A DNA stretch of 50,849 bases from Acidimicrobiia bacterium (GCA_018003035.1 JAGNEX010000011.1:13238-64086); one strand, 5' to 3'. Positions 10,265 through 20,977 are shown, counted from the stretch's first letter. Notes: generated from the letters alone by a model not told the origin. Numbers and translations: made by a program.

Positions 10265-13200
10265 ATGGCGCGACCATTGTCGAAAATGTCTGGTGTTGCG
10301 CAGCGGAGGACGATTGCTGTTCTCGCGCTGCTTTTGATCCTGGCGACGTCGCTCGTCGTCGTTCCGGGGCTGCCATTCTTTGAAAAGTCCGAGGCGGGGG
10401 CGGTCGGCAATGTCGCGCCCACCGGGATCGTTGGCACCCAGATCGGTGGAGTCAACGTCGCCGGTCCGGGTGGTGTCGCTGGAGCGAACGCCTGGTTCCG
10501 CGCCGACTACGGCTATGCCGCGGGCGTTTGGCAGAACATGGCCGATGCGGTCAATGACACGCGTGCACCCAATGGGGTGCCTACGTTGGCGGCCGCAGAT
10601 GCGTCAACCAACTGGAACCCGTCGATCAAGATGGCTCGAGCTCAGCACCAATGGCTGGAGACGTTGAATCCGGTCAACACCACGCAATACGTGGGTTCCG
10701 GTCCGGCCGTAATCGGCGATTCTGCGCTCTATGCCGTTGGGAGCCAAACGGGCTACCAAGGGCACCACTGGGCCGACTTGGCAGCGATTGGTCCACGCAG
10801 CGGCTCCGGTGATTACAACGACTGGGCCGTTCTCCACGTCGACTGGATCAATCAGGGCAACCGTCGCGTTGGAGACGGTGAGCCGTGTTCGTCACCAGAA
10901 TGTTGGGCGACGGCAGGTGCGCCAGCTGGTGCCTACGGCAACGCCGACTTTTGGAGCCGTGAGGGGTACAACGCAAATCTCTCGGACTCGAACGGCGTGA
11001 ACGACGTCCAGTACGGATCGACGGTTACCAACCAATCGCAGATCTATGGTGTCGAGTTCACTCCCGACGTACTGAACGACGTTGAGATGAAGCTGAATGG
11101 CAGCACCGGTGTGCTCGGCGGCGACCGCTTCGTGCCCAGTCGCCCCGCGGGAGTGATGGCTGCTGCCGACAAAGTGCTCGGAATCGGCGGGTCGCTCTAC
11201 CAGCCCGAGAACTGGGACGGCAACGTCACCGAAGTCGTTCACTTCCCGAACCGACTGACCGCTCAACAAGCACAACAGGTCGAGTCGTACCTTTCGATTC
11301 GATCGGGCGTGACGCTTCGCGACTCCGCCGGTACAGGCGAGTACCAATACATCCTCTCCGATGGCAGCGTCGTCTGGGACGGTGCGGCCAATGCCGCCTA
11401 CCACAACGACGTCTTTGGAGTCGCGACCGACTACGCCGCGGCTCTTCAGCAAAACAAGTCCACATCGCAGAGCTACCCCGACCTGACGATCGAGGCGACG
11501 TCGGCTCCGGCCAACCTCACCGGTTCGATGTTTGGTAACAACGGCCTGTCCGGTACGACGCCGTACAGCTCGACGGTGCTCACACCCACCGACGCACAGC
11601 GGTTGAACACGGTGTGGAAGGTTTCTGACACCGACGCCCTTGGGTCGGTCATCATCACCCACGCCAACCAGGATGCGTTCCTCTACGACGCTGCCTGTGA
11701 CGGGACCTTCGAAACCGAGCTGGCGATGGCAGCCAACTCGATCACGTACGACCTGGCCGACGGTTCATGTTTCACCTTCGGAACCACCAGCTTTGCTCCG
11801 GGCGGCGTCAGCGCAGGGCTTCGCGCCTGGCACCGAGCCGACCGAGGCACCCTGGCCAGCGGAGCCCCCGTGGCTGCTGGCGGCAACGTCGCCCAATGGG
11901 TTGACCAGAGCCCGAGCGGCGCCGACGCCATGCCGAACACTCGTCCCGGTTTGACGGGCGGATGCGCCAATGTCGCGGTTCCAACGGCAAGCGATTGCGA
12001 CGGCACCCCATACCTTGAGCTGCCCAGACTGCGAGCCGGTTCAGGGTCGACGAACACCAACTTCAACCCGTATCTCGAGTTCAGGAGGGTTGACGGGGAC
12101 ACTGGTTCAAGCCTCGCGACTCGAATCCCCGTCAACGACACCATGGGAGCAGGTACCGGCGAGCCAGCGACCTTCTTCGGTGTCGGTACGAACACTGGGG
12201 CGCCGATCACGGTAGGAAACGGCGGCGCGAACTGGGCCGACCTTATCGGGCTGGAAGCGAATGCCAACCCCAACTGGTTCGTCATCCACCAGGAGAACAA
12301 CGCGCCGCCGCAATGCACCAACAGTTCGGTTGATGTGGCCCTTCCGACACCACGACCGGTTGCTGACATCTGGGCCGATGGCGGTGCCGACTGCAACTAC
12401 GCGGACTTTGGCTACAACGAAATCGCGTTGCTTGGGGCCCAAGGAAACCCTGCTGCGCCGCTCTCCAACTTTGCCGGGTACCTCAACGGTCTGACCCACA
12501 CCTTTACCGGTAACGCTGGACCAACCACAGCTGCCGATTCTCTGACACCCAAGCGTCTTTACTACGGGGCAGGTTCTTCCGACCTGGATCAGACGTGGCC
12601 GGGACCGATCACTGAAGGATTTGTCTACGACCGACTTCTCACCGCAGACGAACTCGCCAGGGTCCAGAGCTACGCGGCGCTCCGCAACGGCATCACTCTG
12701 GAAGGCTGGGATGAGGAGATCACCTACGACTACCTCAACTCGGGCTCTCAGGTCATTTGGCCGGGGAACACGAACTCAACCTTCAGCCCATTCCACGAGC
12801 GGATCACCGGTGTCATCAGTGATCTGCGTTCCGACCTCTACCAGCAGATCTCCGAAACGGTTCATGGCGACACGTTGACCTCTGGGGACCACGTCATTCT
12901 GGCGGCCGGCACGACGACCGACTTCACGTCGGCCAACGAGAGCGCTGGACGCACCAGCTTGCCCGTCGGCACGTCGGTGATCTTCGGTGACGACAACCTG
13001 ACGACGAACGCATGGGGGACCTACACCGGCGACGTCGTTCCCGGCTTCCAGCGCATCGAACGCACCTGGCGTGTCCGCCAGAACGGCGCAGCCGGACCGG
13101 TGTCACTCAAGTTTGAGAACAATGTCGTTCCGAACCTTCCGACCACGGCATCACGCGTCTTCTTGGTCATTGACCGTGACAACGACGCTGGATCGACAGC

Positions 13201-16200
13201 GCCAATGTTCACCGACGAAACCCAGTTGATTGAAGGTGTCTCGGACGGCGCCGGCGGGTTCATCTTCCCGGGCGTTTCCTTCCCGGTAGGCGACTCGGCG
13301 TTCACTCTGATGACCGGCGACCCGGTCAACTTGGTGGTCACCAAGACTGCTGACCGTGCGACGCACTCCGGTACTGGCAACGCGGTGTACACCGTCAGGA
13401 TCATCAATCTCGGGCCCAGCGACGCGGTCGGAGCAACCCTGGCGGACACGCTTCCAGCAACGGCGACATGGACCTGTGCTGCGACGGTCGGGGCGACGTG
13501 TCCCGCAGCGTCCGGCGCTGGGCCGATCAGCGCTGCGACTGGAGCGTTCAACGTCGGCGTTGGAACCGGCGGTGACATCACGACGTACCCGACCGTCACC
13601 TTTACGGTCACCGCTCCGATGTCGGGCACGTCGGACATCGTTAATACCGCACAGGTGTCGCCATCTGCTACGCAGACCGATACCGACTTGGCGAACAACA
13701 CCTCGTCGGTGGTGGTCGAGTACGTCCCTGCGACCAAGACGGACCTTCAGATCAGCAAGGCCAGCGTCGCCCAAGACGGCAGCAACGTCTTGTACACGCC
13801 GGGTGACACGATCACCTACACCGTGACCATCACCAACGCCGGACCTCTGTCGGTGCCAGACGCGATCGTGACCGACGTCATTTCGGCGAACGTCACCGGT
13901 GCAACGGTGACCTGTTCCGATGCTGCCGCCCCGGGTGCTGGTACTTGTCCCGGAGCTCCGGTTGCCTTTGACGGCGCAGGGCAGCTTTCGCTCGGCGCCA
14001 TGGATTCCGGTGACGTGATCGTCCTAACGATTGCCGGGACCGTCGCTCCGAACAAGACCGGTGACCTGGTCAACACCGCATCTGTTGCGTCGGCGACGGT
14101 GCCCGACACCGATGAGGCCAACAACACGGCGACCGTTACCGACGTGATGTTTGCCAAGGCCGACCTCACGTTGGACAAGTCGACGGCGGACACCGTCGCC
14201 ACGCCCGGTGGAACGGTGACCTACACGCTGACCGTGACAAACGATGGTCCTTCGGACACCACGACGACGCTGAACGACACGCTTCCTGCCGACTTCGCAT
14301 CAGGCACGTGGACCTGCGTCAACGATGCCACAGATGCGGGCGCCGAATGTGCAACCGCTTCGGGTGTCATGCCGCTGAGCTTGGCGTTGACGCTTAACGC
14401 TGCTGAGTCGGTCACCGTGACGGTCGTCGGCACCTTGAACGACCCGCTGGCCAACCCGACCGTTACGAACACGGCATCGTTGACCACGACCGTGTACGAC
14501 CCAGCGACAGCTGACAATTCGGACTTCGCGGTGTTGCCGGTCGACTCGGACCTAGACACCGACGGTGACGGCCTCACCGATGCTGAAGAGATCGCCCTGG
14601 GAACGAGTCCTACCAATCCGGACACCGACGGGGACGGCTACACCGATGGTGAGGAAGCCAACGGGGTAGATGATCCATCAACCCCTGCGGTTCCGGCGGG
14701 GGAGAGCGACCCGCTTGACCCGTGCGACCCGAACCCGAACGCCGGTCCTTGCGATCAGGACAATGACGGGCTCACCAACGCCCAAGAGGCCCTGCTCGGG
14801 ACAGACCCGACGGATGCCGATACCGACAACGACGGTCTGACCGACGGAGAAGAAGTCCTCGAGCATTCGACGAATCCTCTGGACTCTGACACCGACAACG
14901 ATGGGCTTTCAGACGGCGAAGAGGTCGACGGTGTCGACAGCCCGGCTACGCCTACCGTGGCGACCGGCGTCAGCGATCCGCTCGACCCGTGCAGCCCGAC
15001 GGCTGGTGCGGCATGCACCACCGACACTGACGGTGACGGCCTGACCGATTACATAGAAGGTCAGATCGGCACCGACCCGAACGATCCCGACAGCGACAAC
15101 GACGGTCTGACCGACTGGGAAGAGGTCATCGAACACCAGACCGACCCATTGGACCCTGACACCGACGGCGACGGAGTCAACGACGGTGCCGAGGTGAATG
15201 GCAACCCGGGCAGTGACCCGCTCGACGCCTGCGATCCAGATCCGAACGATCCGCTGTGTGGTACGACTCCTTCGGTAGACACCGACGGTGACGGCTTGAC
15301 AGACGACGTCGAAGAAGCCATTGGGACGGATCCCAACGACCCTGACACCGACGGTGATGGTCTGACGGACGGCTACGAAGTGGGCACGTCCCGGACCGAC
15401 CCCCTCGACGTCGATACCGACAATGACGGTGTCGAAGACGGCGACGAGGTCGATGATGGAACCGACCCGCTGGACCCCTGCGACCCCGTGGCATCCGCTG
15501 CCTGCACTCGGGACACCGACGGCGACGGCCTGACCGACTACCTGGAGGGCATCCTCGGGACCAACCCGACCGATTCCGATACGGACAACGACGGACTCAC
15601 CGACGGTGATGAAGTCTTTGAGTATGGAACCAACCCAACCAAGTCAGACACCGACGGTGACGGTCTGACCGACGGTCAAGAGGTGAATGTCACCAACACC
15701 GACCCGACCAACGCCGATACCGACGGCGATGGTCTGACCGATGGTCAAGAGGTCAACACGATCGGCACTGATCCGCTGGATGAGGACACCGATGGCGATG
15801 GCTTGACCGATGGCGAGGAAGTGTTTGAGCACCACACCGACCCGCTGGAACCCGACACCGACGGTGACGGGATCGACGACGGCGATGAGGTCGACGCGGG
15901 TACCGATCCGCTAGATGCCTGCAGCCCGAACATCACGGCTGACTGCGAGAATCTGGACCCCGACGGCGACGGCCTGACCAACGCTGAAGAAGACGATCTT
16001 GGAACCGACCCGGACAGCTCCGACACCGACGGTGATGGAGTGAACGACGGCGACGAGGTAGACGATGGAAGCGATCCGCTCGACCCGTGCGAACCGAATG
16101 AAAACTCCCCGGCATGTTTGGGGACGGACTCTGACGGTGACGGACTCACCAACGCCGAAGAGGATGCGCTGGGTACGGATCGAAACGATTCAGACACCGA

Positions 16201-17227
16201 TGACGATGGTCTGAGCGACGGTGACGAGGTCGACGAGTACGGGACCGACCCGCTCGACGACGACACCGATGGCGATGGCATCAACGACGGCGACGAGGTC
16301 AATGGAGACCCCGAATCCGATCCGACGGATGCATGCGATCCCGATCCGACGAACTCCGCCTGTGACCAGGACTCCGACGGTGACGGGCTTACCGACGGCG
16401 AAGAGGAGGAAGCCGGCACGGACCCTGATGACGGAGACTCTGACGATGACGGTGTCACCGACGGGGACGAGGTCGACGATGGCTCTGATCCGCTCAATGC
16501 TTGTGACCCGGACCGGACTGCTGACGCCTGTGTCGACAAGAACGACAACGGGATCCCCGACGCTGTCGAGGCACTGGAAGGAGACCTGCTTGCGCAGTGT
16601 GCAAGCTTCGGTCCGTACGTCCCGGGTCAGGCGATCGACTATCGACTCGACTCGAGTCTGGTCGCGGGTAGTCGAGTTCGGGTGTACATGTACTCCACCC
16701 CAACACTCCTGTACGACGGCACGGTGCCTTCAAACCGGTTGATCCAGATCAAACCGCTCGCAGGGACCGAAGGTCGCCATTCGTTCATCCAGTTTGGGTG
16801 GAACGCTGCCGGCGGCCAGGTCGTTGCAGGCTGTGCGGCCGTGGGTCAACTGGCAACGGGCAATGCTGGCGGCAATACGGGTAGCGGCTCTGGCAACACC
16901 GGTACGACCGGTGGAACCGGGGGGACCGGAGGCAACGGCAACTCTGCGGCCGGTTCCGGCGGCGGCAGTCCGTTCCTCTCTGGGGGCGGTGGCCAGGGTT
17001 CTTCCCAGGCGGCCAATCCACCGCAGGTTGCTCGGACAATCACGACTTCGTCCGACGTTGTCGCCCCGAGCGTTGCTGCTTCGGGAACAACGCCCCGTGC
17101 GTCGGCGGGCGGTGTCGCATTCACCGGCAGCAACACTCCGCTGCTGTTGGGGGTAAGCGGACTGTTCATACTGCTGGGTGTTGCGCTGCTGTGGCGTTCA
17201 CGTCGTCGGCCTACGGGGGTGTCGTAG
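10265..17227 (+). CDS. Giant secreted surface protein: LamG-like, DUF11, thrombospondin type 3 repeats, sortase-like tail
   Basis: A 2320-residue extracellular protein. The N-terminal signal peptide has a basic start, the core [16 protein letters not shown], and a likely cleavage after SEAGA (residue ~45). Two related LamG/concanavalin-like modules follow (about 60-500 and 510-1015), with shared phrases such as AWFRADYG / AWHRADRG and LSIRSGVTL / AALRNGITL. Three DUF11-type Ig-like domains (about 1018-1430) show motifs such as [13 protein letters not shown]. Then come about 25 [12 protein letters not shown]-type calcium-binding repeats (about 1430-2100), a short Cys-containing domain, a Gly/Ser/Thr linker, VAFTG (2284-2288), a membrane helix and RSRRR. 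VAFTG resembles the LAXTG signal of class E sortases. A role in adhesion or cell-surface structure is inferred; no sortase is in the window. Confidence 0.9.
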   Translation: MARPLSKMSGVAQRRTIAVLALLLILATSLVVVPGLPFFEKSEAGAVGNVAPTGIVGTQIGGVNVAGPGGVAGANAWFRADYGYAAGVWQNMADAVNDTRAPNGVPTLAAADASTNWNPSIKMARAQHQWLETLNPVNTTQYVGSGPAVIGDSALYAVGSQTGYQGHHWADLAAIGPRSGSGDYNDWAVLHVDWINQGNRRVGDGEPCSSPECWATAGAPAGAYGNADFWSREGYNANLSDSNGVNDVQYGSTVTNQSQIYGVEFTPDVLNDVEMKLNGSTGVLGGDRFVPSRPAGVMAAADKVLGIGGSLYQPENWDGNVTEVVHFPNRLTAQQAQQVESYLSIRSGVTLRDSAGTGEYQYILSDGSVVWDGAANAAYHNDVFGVATDYAAALQQNKSTSQSYPDLTIEATSAPANLTGSMFGNNGLSGTTPYSSTVLTPTDAQRLNTVWKVSDTDALGSVIITHANQDAFLYDAACDGTFETELAMAANSITYDLADGSCFTFGTTSFAPGGVSAGLRAWHRADRGTLASGAPVAAGGNVAQWVDQSPSGADAMPNTRPGLTGGCANVAVPTASDCDGTPYLELPRLRAGSGSTNTNFNPYLEFRRVDGDTGSSLATRIPVNDTMGAGTGEPATFFGVGTNTGAPITVGNGGANWADLIGLEANANPNWFVIHQENNAPPQCTNSSVDVALPTPRPVADIWADGGADCNYADFGYNEIALLGAQGNPAAPLSNFAGYLNGLTHTFTGNAGPTTAADSLTPKRLYYGAGSSDLDQTWPGPITEGFVYDRLLTADELARVQSYAALRNGITLEGWDEEITYDYLNSGSQVIWPGNTNSTFSPFHERITGVISDLRSDLYQQISETVHGDTLTSGDHVILAAGTTTDFTSANESAGRTSLPVGTSVIFGDDNLTTNAWGTYTGDVVPGFQRIERTWRVRQNGAAGPVSLKFENNVVPNLPTTASRVFLVIDRDNDAGSTAPMFTDETQLIEGVSDGAGGFIFPGVSFPVGDSAFTLMTGDPVNLVVTKTADRATHSGTGNAVYTVRIINLGPSDAVGATLADTLPATATWTCAATVGATCPAASGAGPISAATGAFNVGVGTGGDITTYPTVTFTVTAPMSGTSDIVNTAQVSPSATQTDTDLANNTSSVVVEYVPATKTDLQISKASVAQDGSNVLYTPGDTITYTVTITNAGPLSVPDAIVTDVISANVTGATVTCSDAAAPGAGTCPGAPVAFDGAGQLSLGAMDSGDVIVLTIAGTVAPNKTGDLVNTASVASATVPDTDEANNTATVTDVMFAKADLTLDKSTADTVATPGGTVTYTLTVTNDGPSDTTTTLNDTLPADFASGTWTCVNDATDAGAECATASGVMPLSLALTLNAAESVTVTVVGTLNDPLANPTVTNTASLTTTVYDPATADNSDFAVLPVDSDLDTDGDGLTDAEEIALGTSPTNPDTDGDGYTDGEEANGVDDPSTPAVPAGESDPLDPCDPNPNAGPCDQDNDGLTNAQEALLGTDPTDADTDNDGLTDGEEVLEHSTNPLDSDTDNDGLSDGEEVDGVDSPATPTVATGVSDPLDPCSPTAGAACTTDTDGDGLTDYIEGQIGTDPNDPDSDNDGLTDWEEVIEHQTDPLDPDTDGDGVNDGAEVNGNPGSDPLDACDPDPNDPLCGTTPSVDTDGDGLTDDVEEAIGTDPNDPDTDGDGLTDGYEVGTSRTDPLDVDTDNDGVEDGDEVDDGTDPLDPCDPVASAACTRDTDGDGLTDYLEGILGTNPTDSDTDNDGLTDGDEVFEYGTNPTKSDTDGDGLTDGQEVNVTNTDPTNADTDGDGLTDGQEVNTIGTDPLDEDTDGDGLTDGEEVFEHHTDPLEPDTDGDGIDDGDEVDAGTDPLDACSPNITADCENLDPDGDGLTNAEEDDLGTDPDSSDTDGDGVNDGDEVDDGSDPLDPCEPNENSPACLGTDSDGDGLTNAEEDALGTDRNDSDTDDDGLSDGDEVDEYGTDPLDDDTDGDGINDGDEVNGDPESDPTDACDPDPTNSACDQDSDGDGLTDGEEEEAGTDPDDGDSDDDGVTDGDEVDDGSDPLNACDPDRTADACVDKNDNGIPDAVEALEGDLLAQCASFGPYVPGQAIDYRLDSSLVAGSRVRVYMYSTPTLLYDGTVPSNRLIQIKPLAGTEGRHSFIQFGWNAAGGQVVAGCAAVGQLATGNAGGNTGSGSGNTGTTGGTGGTGGNGNSAAGSGGGSPFLSGGGGQGSSQAANPPQVARTITTSSDVVAPSVAASGTTPRASAGGVAFTGSNTPLLLGVSGLFILLGVALLWRSRRRPTGVS
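14555..16569 (+). repeat. Array of ~25 thrombospondin type 3 (DxDxDG) coding repeats with periodic Cys pairs
   Basis: Each unit encodes [12 protein letters not shown] or a close variant, often followed by a GTDP or TDPLD turn. Eight times the array is broken by a segment with two Cys about 7-10 residues apart (such as [12 protein letters not shown] or [11 protein letters not shown]), giving a higher-order period of two to five repeats. The Asp-rich loops are the known calcium-binding form of thrombospondin type 3 repeats. Confidence 0.9.
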
Positions 17228-17254
17228 CCGACGATGGCCTAACCCGCCGATCAA

Positions 17255-17307
17255 GCGTTAGGCGGTGCGGGTGGGCAGCCTCCCGTACGCCCGACTCCGC
17301 CTAACGC
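17255..17307. terminator. Long inverted repeat after the surface-protein gene
   Basis: GCGTTAGGCGG (17255-17265) and its exact complement CCGCCTAACGC (17297-17307) flank a 31-nt spacer that can pair further. It sits ~28 nt after the stop and can form a hairpin in either direction. Confidence 0.5.
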
Positions 17308-17313
17308 AAACAT

Positions 17314-17350
17314 GCAATGCCCCCGGGAGCCCACCTCCCGGGGGCATTGC
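17314..17350. terminator. Strong hairpin terminator
   Basis: A perfect 16-bp stem (GCAATGCCCCCGGGAG and its complement) with a CCCAC loop. Together with the adjacent inverted repeat it insulates the surface-protein gene from the desaturase cassette. Confidence 0.75.
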
Positions 17351-17467
17351 CGCGTTCTGGGGTCGCGGGGCGTGCCTTTGTTCGGCGGAGCGGCCCAGAT
17401 AGACGTGTTCCGTGCAATCTGGACGGACAGGTCACGCGATCTTTACAGAAAAAGGTGTCACTACACC

Positions 17468-17496
17468 TTGACAGCGGGGGCTGTAACTGACAGTAT
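17468..17496 (+). promoter_or_regulatory. Predicted promoter of the desaturase cassette
   Basis: TTGACA (17468-17473), a 17-nt spacer and CAGTAT (17491-17496), which ends 8 nt before the ATG. No ribosome site lies between, so the transcript is probably leaderless. The -35 is a perfect consensus; the -10 is weak, as is typical of regulated promoters. Confidence 0.5.
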
Positions 17497-17505
17497 TTAC
17501 TGTCA
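17488..17505. promoter_or_regulatory. Palindromic operator candidate over the -10 box and start codon
   Basis: TGACAGTATTTACTGTCA: 8-bp perfect arms around a TT centre. It covers the predicted -10 and the transcription start and ends on the A of the ATG, the position expected for a repressor or MerR-type site. A weaker dyad, ACAGC-N5-GCTGT, lies just upstream within the spacer region. Candidate binders are the MerR-like protein downstream or the FabR/DesT-like TetR protein. Confidence 0.6.
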
Positions 17506-18221
17506 TGGAAACAAACACTTCTTCCGCTCCTCGCTGGTCCCAGGTGGGCCACTGGATCACCAAAGAACTTCTTGACCTCGACGCGTACCTGTCCGCACTC
17601 AACCCAATGTGGGGCAACGCTCACCGAGCTCAAGTACTCGCAATGACGCCGGTCAACGGCGGCATTCAAATTGCCCTCCGCCCATCTGGACGCTTCCAGC
17701 TGCCCGACCGAGCGAGATTCGTAACAGTCGGTGTCGACATCGACGGAGTCCGTCTCCGTCGCGACGTCATGGTTGTTCAACAAGCAGATGTCGATCCGTC
17801 GAAGCTCCGGGCGTTACTCCGACCTGAGCCAGAATCGGACAAGTACCGCCTGTTCCTAGAGCACCTAACCGTCGGGCGGGTCGTCGAACTGGCCCCCAGG
17901 GCTCCCAAGGCGCCGCGCCGAGCTCGTCGGGCCGTAGCGCCCGCCGACACATCTGGGTCCACGGCGCCATCCACCTTCTGGGAGCAGTACGACGCCGAGG
18001 TTCCCGCTTCGGCCGGCCAAACGTTGCTGGAGGCCGCGGAAGAGGCCGGTTTGAGCCCCACTTTCGGATGCCGATCAGGCGTCTGTCGGCGTTGCTCGAT
18101 TCCGCTCCTCGACGGAACCGTCGTCGACGTTCGAGATGGTCGAACCGCCGAGGGTGGAATGCATATCCAGCCGTGCACCGTCACCGCCACGACACCCTGC
18201 CGGGTGGACGCAGTTTCCTAA
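17505..18221 (+). CDS. Desaturase-linked ferredoxin-type electron carrier with truncated reductase module
   Basis: A 238-residue protein. The C-terminal third is a plant-type [2Fe-2S] ferredoxin domain with ligands Cys189, Cys194, Cys197 and Cys224 (C-X4-C-X2-C-X26-C). The N-terminal part (about 45-90, GGIQIALRPSGRFQLPDRARFVTVGVDIDG) looks like the flavin-binding barrel of ferredoxin reductases, followed by a basic Ala/Pro/Arg linker. The NAD(P)-binding domain found in full-length desaturase partners such as mycobacterial Rv3230c (~380 residues) is missing, and typical FAD-binding residues are not evident. It probably delivers electrons to the adjacent desaturase and would need a separate reductase. 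The ATG is inside a palindromic operator. Confidence 0.75.
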   Translation: METNTSSAPRWSQVGHWITKELLDLDAYLSALNPMWGNAHRAQVLAMTPVNGGIQIALRPSGRFQLPDRARFVTVGVDIDGVRLRRDVMVVQQADVDPSKLRALLRPEPESDKYRLFLEHLTVGRVVELAPRAPKAPRRARRAVAPADTSGSTAPSTFWEQYDAEVPASAGQTLLEAAEEAGLSPTFGCRSGVCRRCSIPLLDGTVVDVRDGRTAEGGMHIQPCTVTATTPCRVDAVS

Positions 18222-18316
18222 TCCGAGCAAGCGCCACCGTTCATGACGCCACTCGCAACCTCTCGCCGCCAGGCACTCCGTCAGCCCTCCGCTGACCACC
18301 ACATTGGAGAAAGCAA

Positions 18317-19558
18317 ATGACCACAGTCGCTCCACCTCAATCGACTTCCCGTACTTCGACGATCGGTATCCGAGCAACCGAGCAGACGGCCGCGACCCCT
18401 GTCCAGGATGGGCGACGGACGGCCGCCAATCCTTCGACGGGTGCGCTGGATCGCACTTTCGATGAGGCCGCCTTTGCCGAAGAACTCGATGCGGTCAAAC
18501 AGTCCGTTCTCGACCAACTTGGTGAGAAGGACGCTCAATACATCCGCTCGATCATTCGTCGCCAGCGGCGGCTGGAGATGGGAGCCCGCGCAGCGTTGAT
18601 GTTCCCGTGGCTGCCACCGGTCTGGATCGCCGGTGCGATTGGCCTTGGGGTCGCCAAGATCATCGACAACATGGAGATCGGCCACAACGTTATGCACGGG
18701 CAGTGGGACTGGATGCGAGACGATGTCATCCACTCCACGAAGTGGGACTGGGAAACCCACTGTCCGGGTGAACAGTGGAAGCGCACCCACAATGAATCAC
18801 ACCACATGTGGACCAACGTCGTCGGCAGAGACCACGACATTGGGTACAACATCATCCGGATCGATCCCAACCAGCCGTGGCGTCCCTACATGCTGGGTCA
18901 ACCGCTCTACTTCGTGCTGCTCGGCTTGCTCTTCCAGGAAGGTGTGGCCCTCCACGAGGCCAGTTCGCTCATGCAGTCAGATGACCCCGCTGACCGCAGG
19001 ACCGCTCTGAGCCGGGCTGGCGAGGCGTTTCGCAAGATGGCGAGACTCGCGGCTAAGGACTACCTGTTCTTCCCTGCGCTCGCCTTGCCACTCGGTGTGC
19101 CGGCGGCCATTGGCGTAGCGGTCGGAAACGGCATCGCAAACCTCATGCGTAACGTCTGGGCGTTCGCCGTGATCTTCTGCGGCCACTTCCCTGAGGGTGT
19201 CGCGCTGTTCTCGGAACAGGACATCGAGGATGAAACACGGGGTCAGTGGTACCGCCGGCAGGTGGAAGGCTCGGCCAATTTCACGGGCGGACGTCTGATG
19301 GATTTGATGAGCGGCAACCTCGACCACCAGATCGAGCACCACCTTTTCCCCGACCTCCCGTCCAACTACTACTCCCAGGTCGCACCGAGGGTTCGCGAAA
19401 TCTGTGAACGCCATGGGGTCAGCTACCGCACCGGCAGCTTCTTGTCGCAGTTCGGTTCGGTTGTGCGCAAGACCGTTCGTCTGGCCTTCCCGAATCGAGC
19501 CTCTCGGCCGGCAAATGACGCCCCGCCGTCAGCTGCGGGGGAGCTGATTCCGGCGTAA
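18317..19558 (+). CDS. Membrane fatty-acid desaturase, DesA3-like
   Basis: Di-iron acyl desaturase of 413 residues, the kind that inserts a cis double bond into long-chain acyl-CoA or lipid chains at the membrane. The three His boxes are present: GHNVMH (His123, His127), HNESHH (His158, His162, His163) and QIEHH (338-342). Hydrophobic helices occur around 95-115 and 195-275. The first ~50 residues are polar and probably disordered. It starts at ATG after TTGGAGAAAG, ~95 nt behind the ferredoxin-type gene, and is most likely co-transcribed with it. The pair matches the DesA3/Rv3230c arrangement of mycobacteria, where the reductase partner feeds the desaturase. Confidence 0.93.
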   Translation: MTTVAPPQSTSRTSTIGIRATEQTAATPVQDGRRTAANPSTGALDRTFDEAAFAEELDAVKQSVLDQLGEKDAQYIRSIIRRQRRLEMGARAALMFPWLPPVWIAGAIGLGVAKIIDNMEIGHNVMHGQWDWMRDDVIHSTKWDWETHCPGEQWKRTHNESHHMWTNVVGRDHDIGYNIIRIDPNQPWRPYMLGQPLYFVLLGLLFQEGVALHEASSLMQSDDPADRRTALSRAGEAFRKMARLAAKDYLFFPALALPLGVPAAIGVAVGNGIANLMRNVWAFAVIFCGHFPEGVALFSEQDIEDETRGQWYRRQVEGSANFTGGRLMDLMSGNLDHQIEHHLFPDLPSNYYSQVAPRVREICERHGVSYRTGSFLSQFGSVVRKTVRLAFPNRASRPANDAPPSAAGELIPA

Positions 19559-19637
19559 CTCAGGACGCTGCGGACAAACGGACCTTGCTCGCTAAATGCG
19601 TTGCTGGCCTCAACCCGATCGGAGGCCGACCGGTACC

Positions 19638-20519
19638 ATGACTGTCGCGATGGCATCTACTACGGAATCGACACTCGACACCGCCGCCGAAACACCAACT
19701 CGACGAGACGGGCAAACTGCGGAGGTCGAGCCCTCCACAGGCGGCGCGGACATTGAAGGGCGCGGCCCGGACGATGATTCACAAACGGTCTCCGCGACCT
19801 ACACCCTCGATGAACTGGCCAGTACATCCGGGGTCTCGGCCCGGACCATTCGGTACTACCAGTCCGAGAAACTCCTCCCAAAGCCCGACCGCGATCGTGA
19901 GGACGGCAGGGTTGCTCGGTATACGGCCATCCATCTCGATCGTCTCGCAACCATCGGACAGTTGCGCGACCGAGGGCTCAAGCTGCCAGCTATCCGTTCG
20001 TTGCTCAAACGTAACGACGCTCCCGCACGCGTCACCGACTGGCTCGGTCTTGACGACGTGTTTCGCGGTGCCTGGCAGGCGGCAAATCCCCAACTGCTGA
20101 GCGCTGGAGAGCTTTCGGCTCTGTTGGCCGATGTCGGACCCGGTAGCCAGGGATCGTTGGAGGACGGCGGCTTGATCGCCCGTCAGGGTCAGTCATGGCT
20201 CGTCTACAACCCGCCGCTCCTTGAGGTCGTGGTTCGCCTGATGCACGACGGAATCGCCTTCGAGCTCATCACACAAGCGGGCGAGATCATCCGCAAGAAC
20301 ATGGCCAAGGCGTCCGACCAGCTGATCGACTTGTTCGTCGACGCCTACAACGACGGCTACGCCGGCCTGCCCGAACCCGACCAGCTGATCACTGCGATGG
20401 GCGGCATCACCGATGACGCTGCCCGCATGATCTTTAGCGAAGAGCTCAACCGGGCGGCGAGCAACCTGCTCTCCGATGTTGAGCGTGTCGCCCGAACGGT
20501 GCAGAAGAAACCGCACTAG
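19638..20519 (+). CDS. MerR-family transcriptional regulator
   Basis: About 293 residues. After a polar ~50-residue leader comes a MerR winged helix-turn-helix: YTLDELASTSGVSARTIRYY, EDGRVARYTAIHLDRLATI and a helical segment with LRDRGLKLPAIRSLL. The ~190-residue C-terminal half is helical and not a known metal or drug sensor; there is no conserved Cys pair. Its position straight after the desaturase suggests control of that cassette, with the palindrome at 17488-17505 as a candidate site. Start uncertain: this ATG has GGAGG 12 nt upstream, but TACCAT over the start also looks like a -10 box, in which case the in-frame ATG at 19650 is right. Confidence 0.85.
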   Translation: MTVAMASTTESTLDTAAETPTRRDGQTAEVEPSTGGADIEGRGPDDDSQTVSATYTLDELASTSGVSARTIRYYQSEKLLPKPDRDREDGRVARYTAIHLDRLATIGQLRDRGLKLPAIRSLLKRNDAPARVTDWLGLDDVFRGAWQAANPQLLSAGELSALLADVGPGSQGSLEDGGLIARQGQSWLVYNPPLLEVVVRLMHDGIAFELITQAGEIIRKNMAKASDQLIDLFVDAYNDGYAGLPEPDQLITAMGGITDDAARMIFSEELNRAASNLLSDVERVARTVQKKPH

Positions 20520-20977
20520 CCGAACATCGCTGCATTCGGCAGCAATCTCGGCGTCCTGTCGATTCTGGACTCCTGTCGATTCTGGACTCCTGTCGATTCA
20601 GGAATGCGGTTCTCGGGCGCGGTTGTGCGGTCTTGCTGGCTCGATTCCAGCTCAGCAACTTCAACGCTGTTTCGCCGCCGGATCACCGCTTTTTGTCTGT
20701 CGGACTATCTCCAGGTGTGAAAACGCGCACTGTTGTGTGTTTCAATGCCGTCGCTCGGCCCGTTCAGCACTCCTGCCTCCCCCCGATGCTCTGGTGGCAG
20801 TCACGTGCTAGCCGGTTGGGCGTCCCCGCCAGCCCCCAACGCAAATGCGAGGAGGCCGTCAAACCGCCCGTCGCGTGGACGCGAGGGTACGACGGTAACG
20901 CCGTGTACTTCCCGCGCCGCCTCGTTGCCGAGTGCCGCTGGCACCGCACGTCCCTTTCCCCAACACCGGAGAAAACA
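20520..20977. other. Intergenic region before the acidic lipoprotein gene
   Basis: 458 bases without a convincing gene. It holds three copies of a 17-bp tandem repeat (20554-20603). An open frame extends upstream from the lipoprotein but would put 115 non-hydrophobic residues ahead of its signal peptide, so it is not accepted. No riboswitch or RNA gene was recognised. Confidence 0.6.
20554..20603. repeat. Three tandem copies of a 17-bp repeat
   Basis: TCCTGTCGATTCTGGAC occurs twice exactly (20554-20570, 20571-20587); a 16-nt third copy (20588-20603) has one change and reads TCCTGTCGATTCAGGA, which makes it an inverted repeat (TCCTG...CAGGA). It starts 35 nt after the MerR-like gene. Confidence 0.9.

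Noticed and set aside
10892-11662. 256-residue frame antisense to the surface-protein gene
   Set aside because: Shadow of the plus-strand gene, with random composition.
15745-16548. 267-residue Ser/Pro-rich frame antisense to the calcium-repeat region
   Set aside because: It mirrors the repetitive DNA of the opposite strand; no start signal or domain.
20554-20603. CRISPR-like array
   Set aside because: Units are head-to-tail with no spacers, and no cas genes are present.
20633-20977. 115-residue extension of the acidic lipoprotein
   Set aside because: It would bury the signal peptide and lipobox far from the N-terminus.
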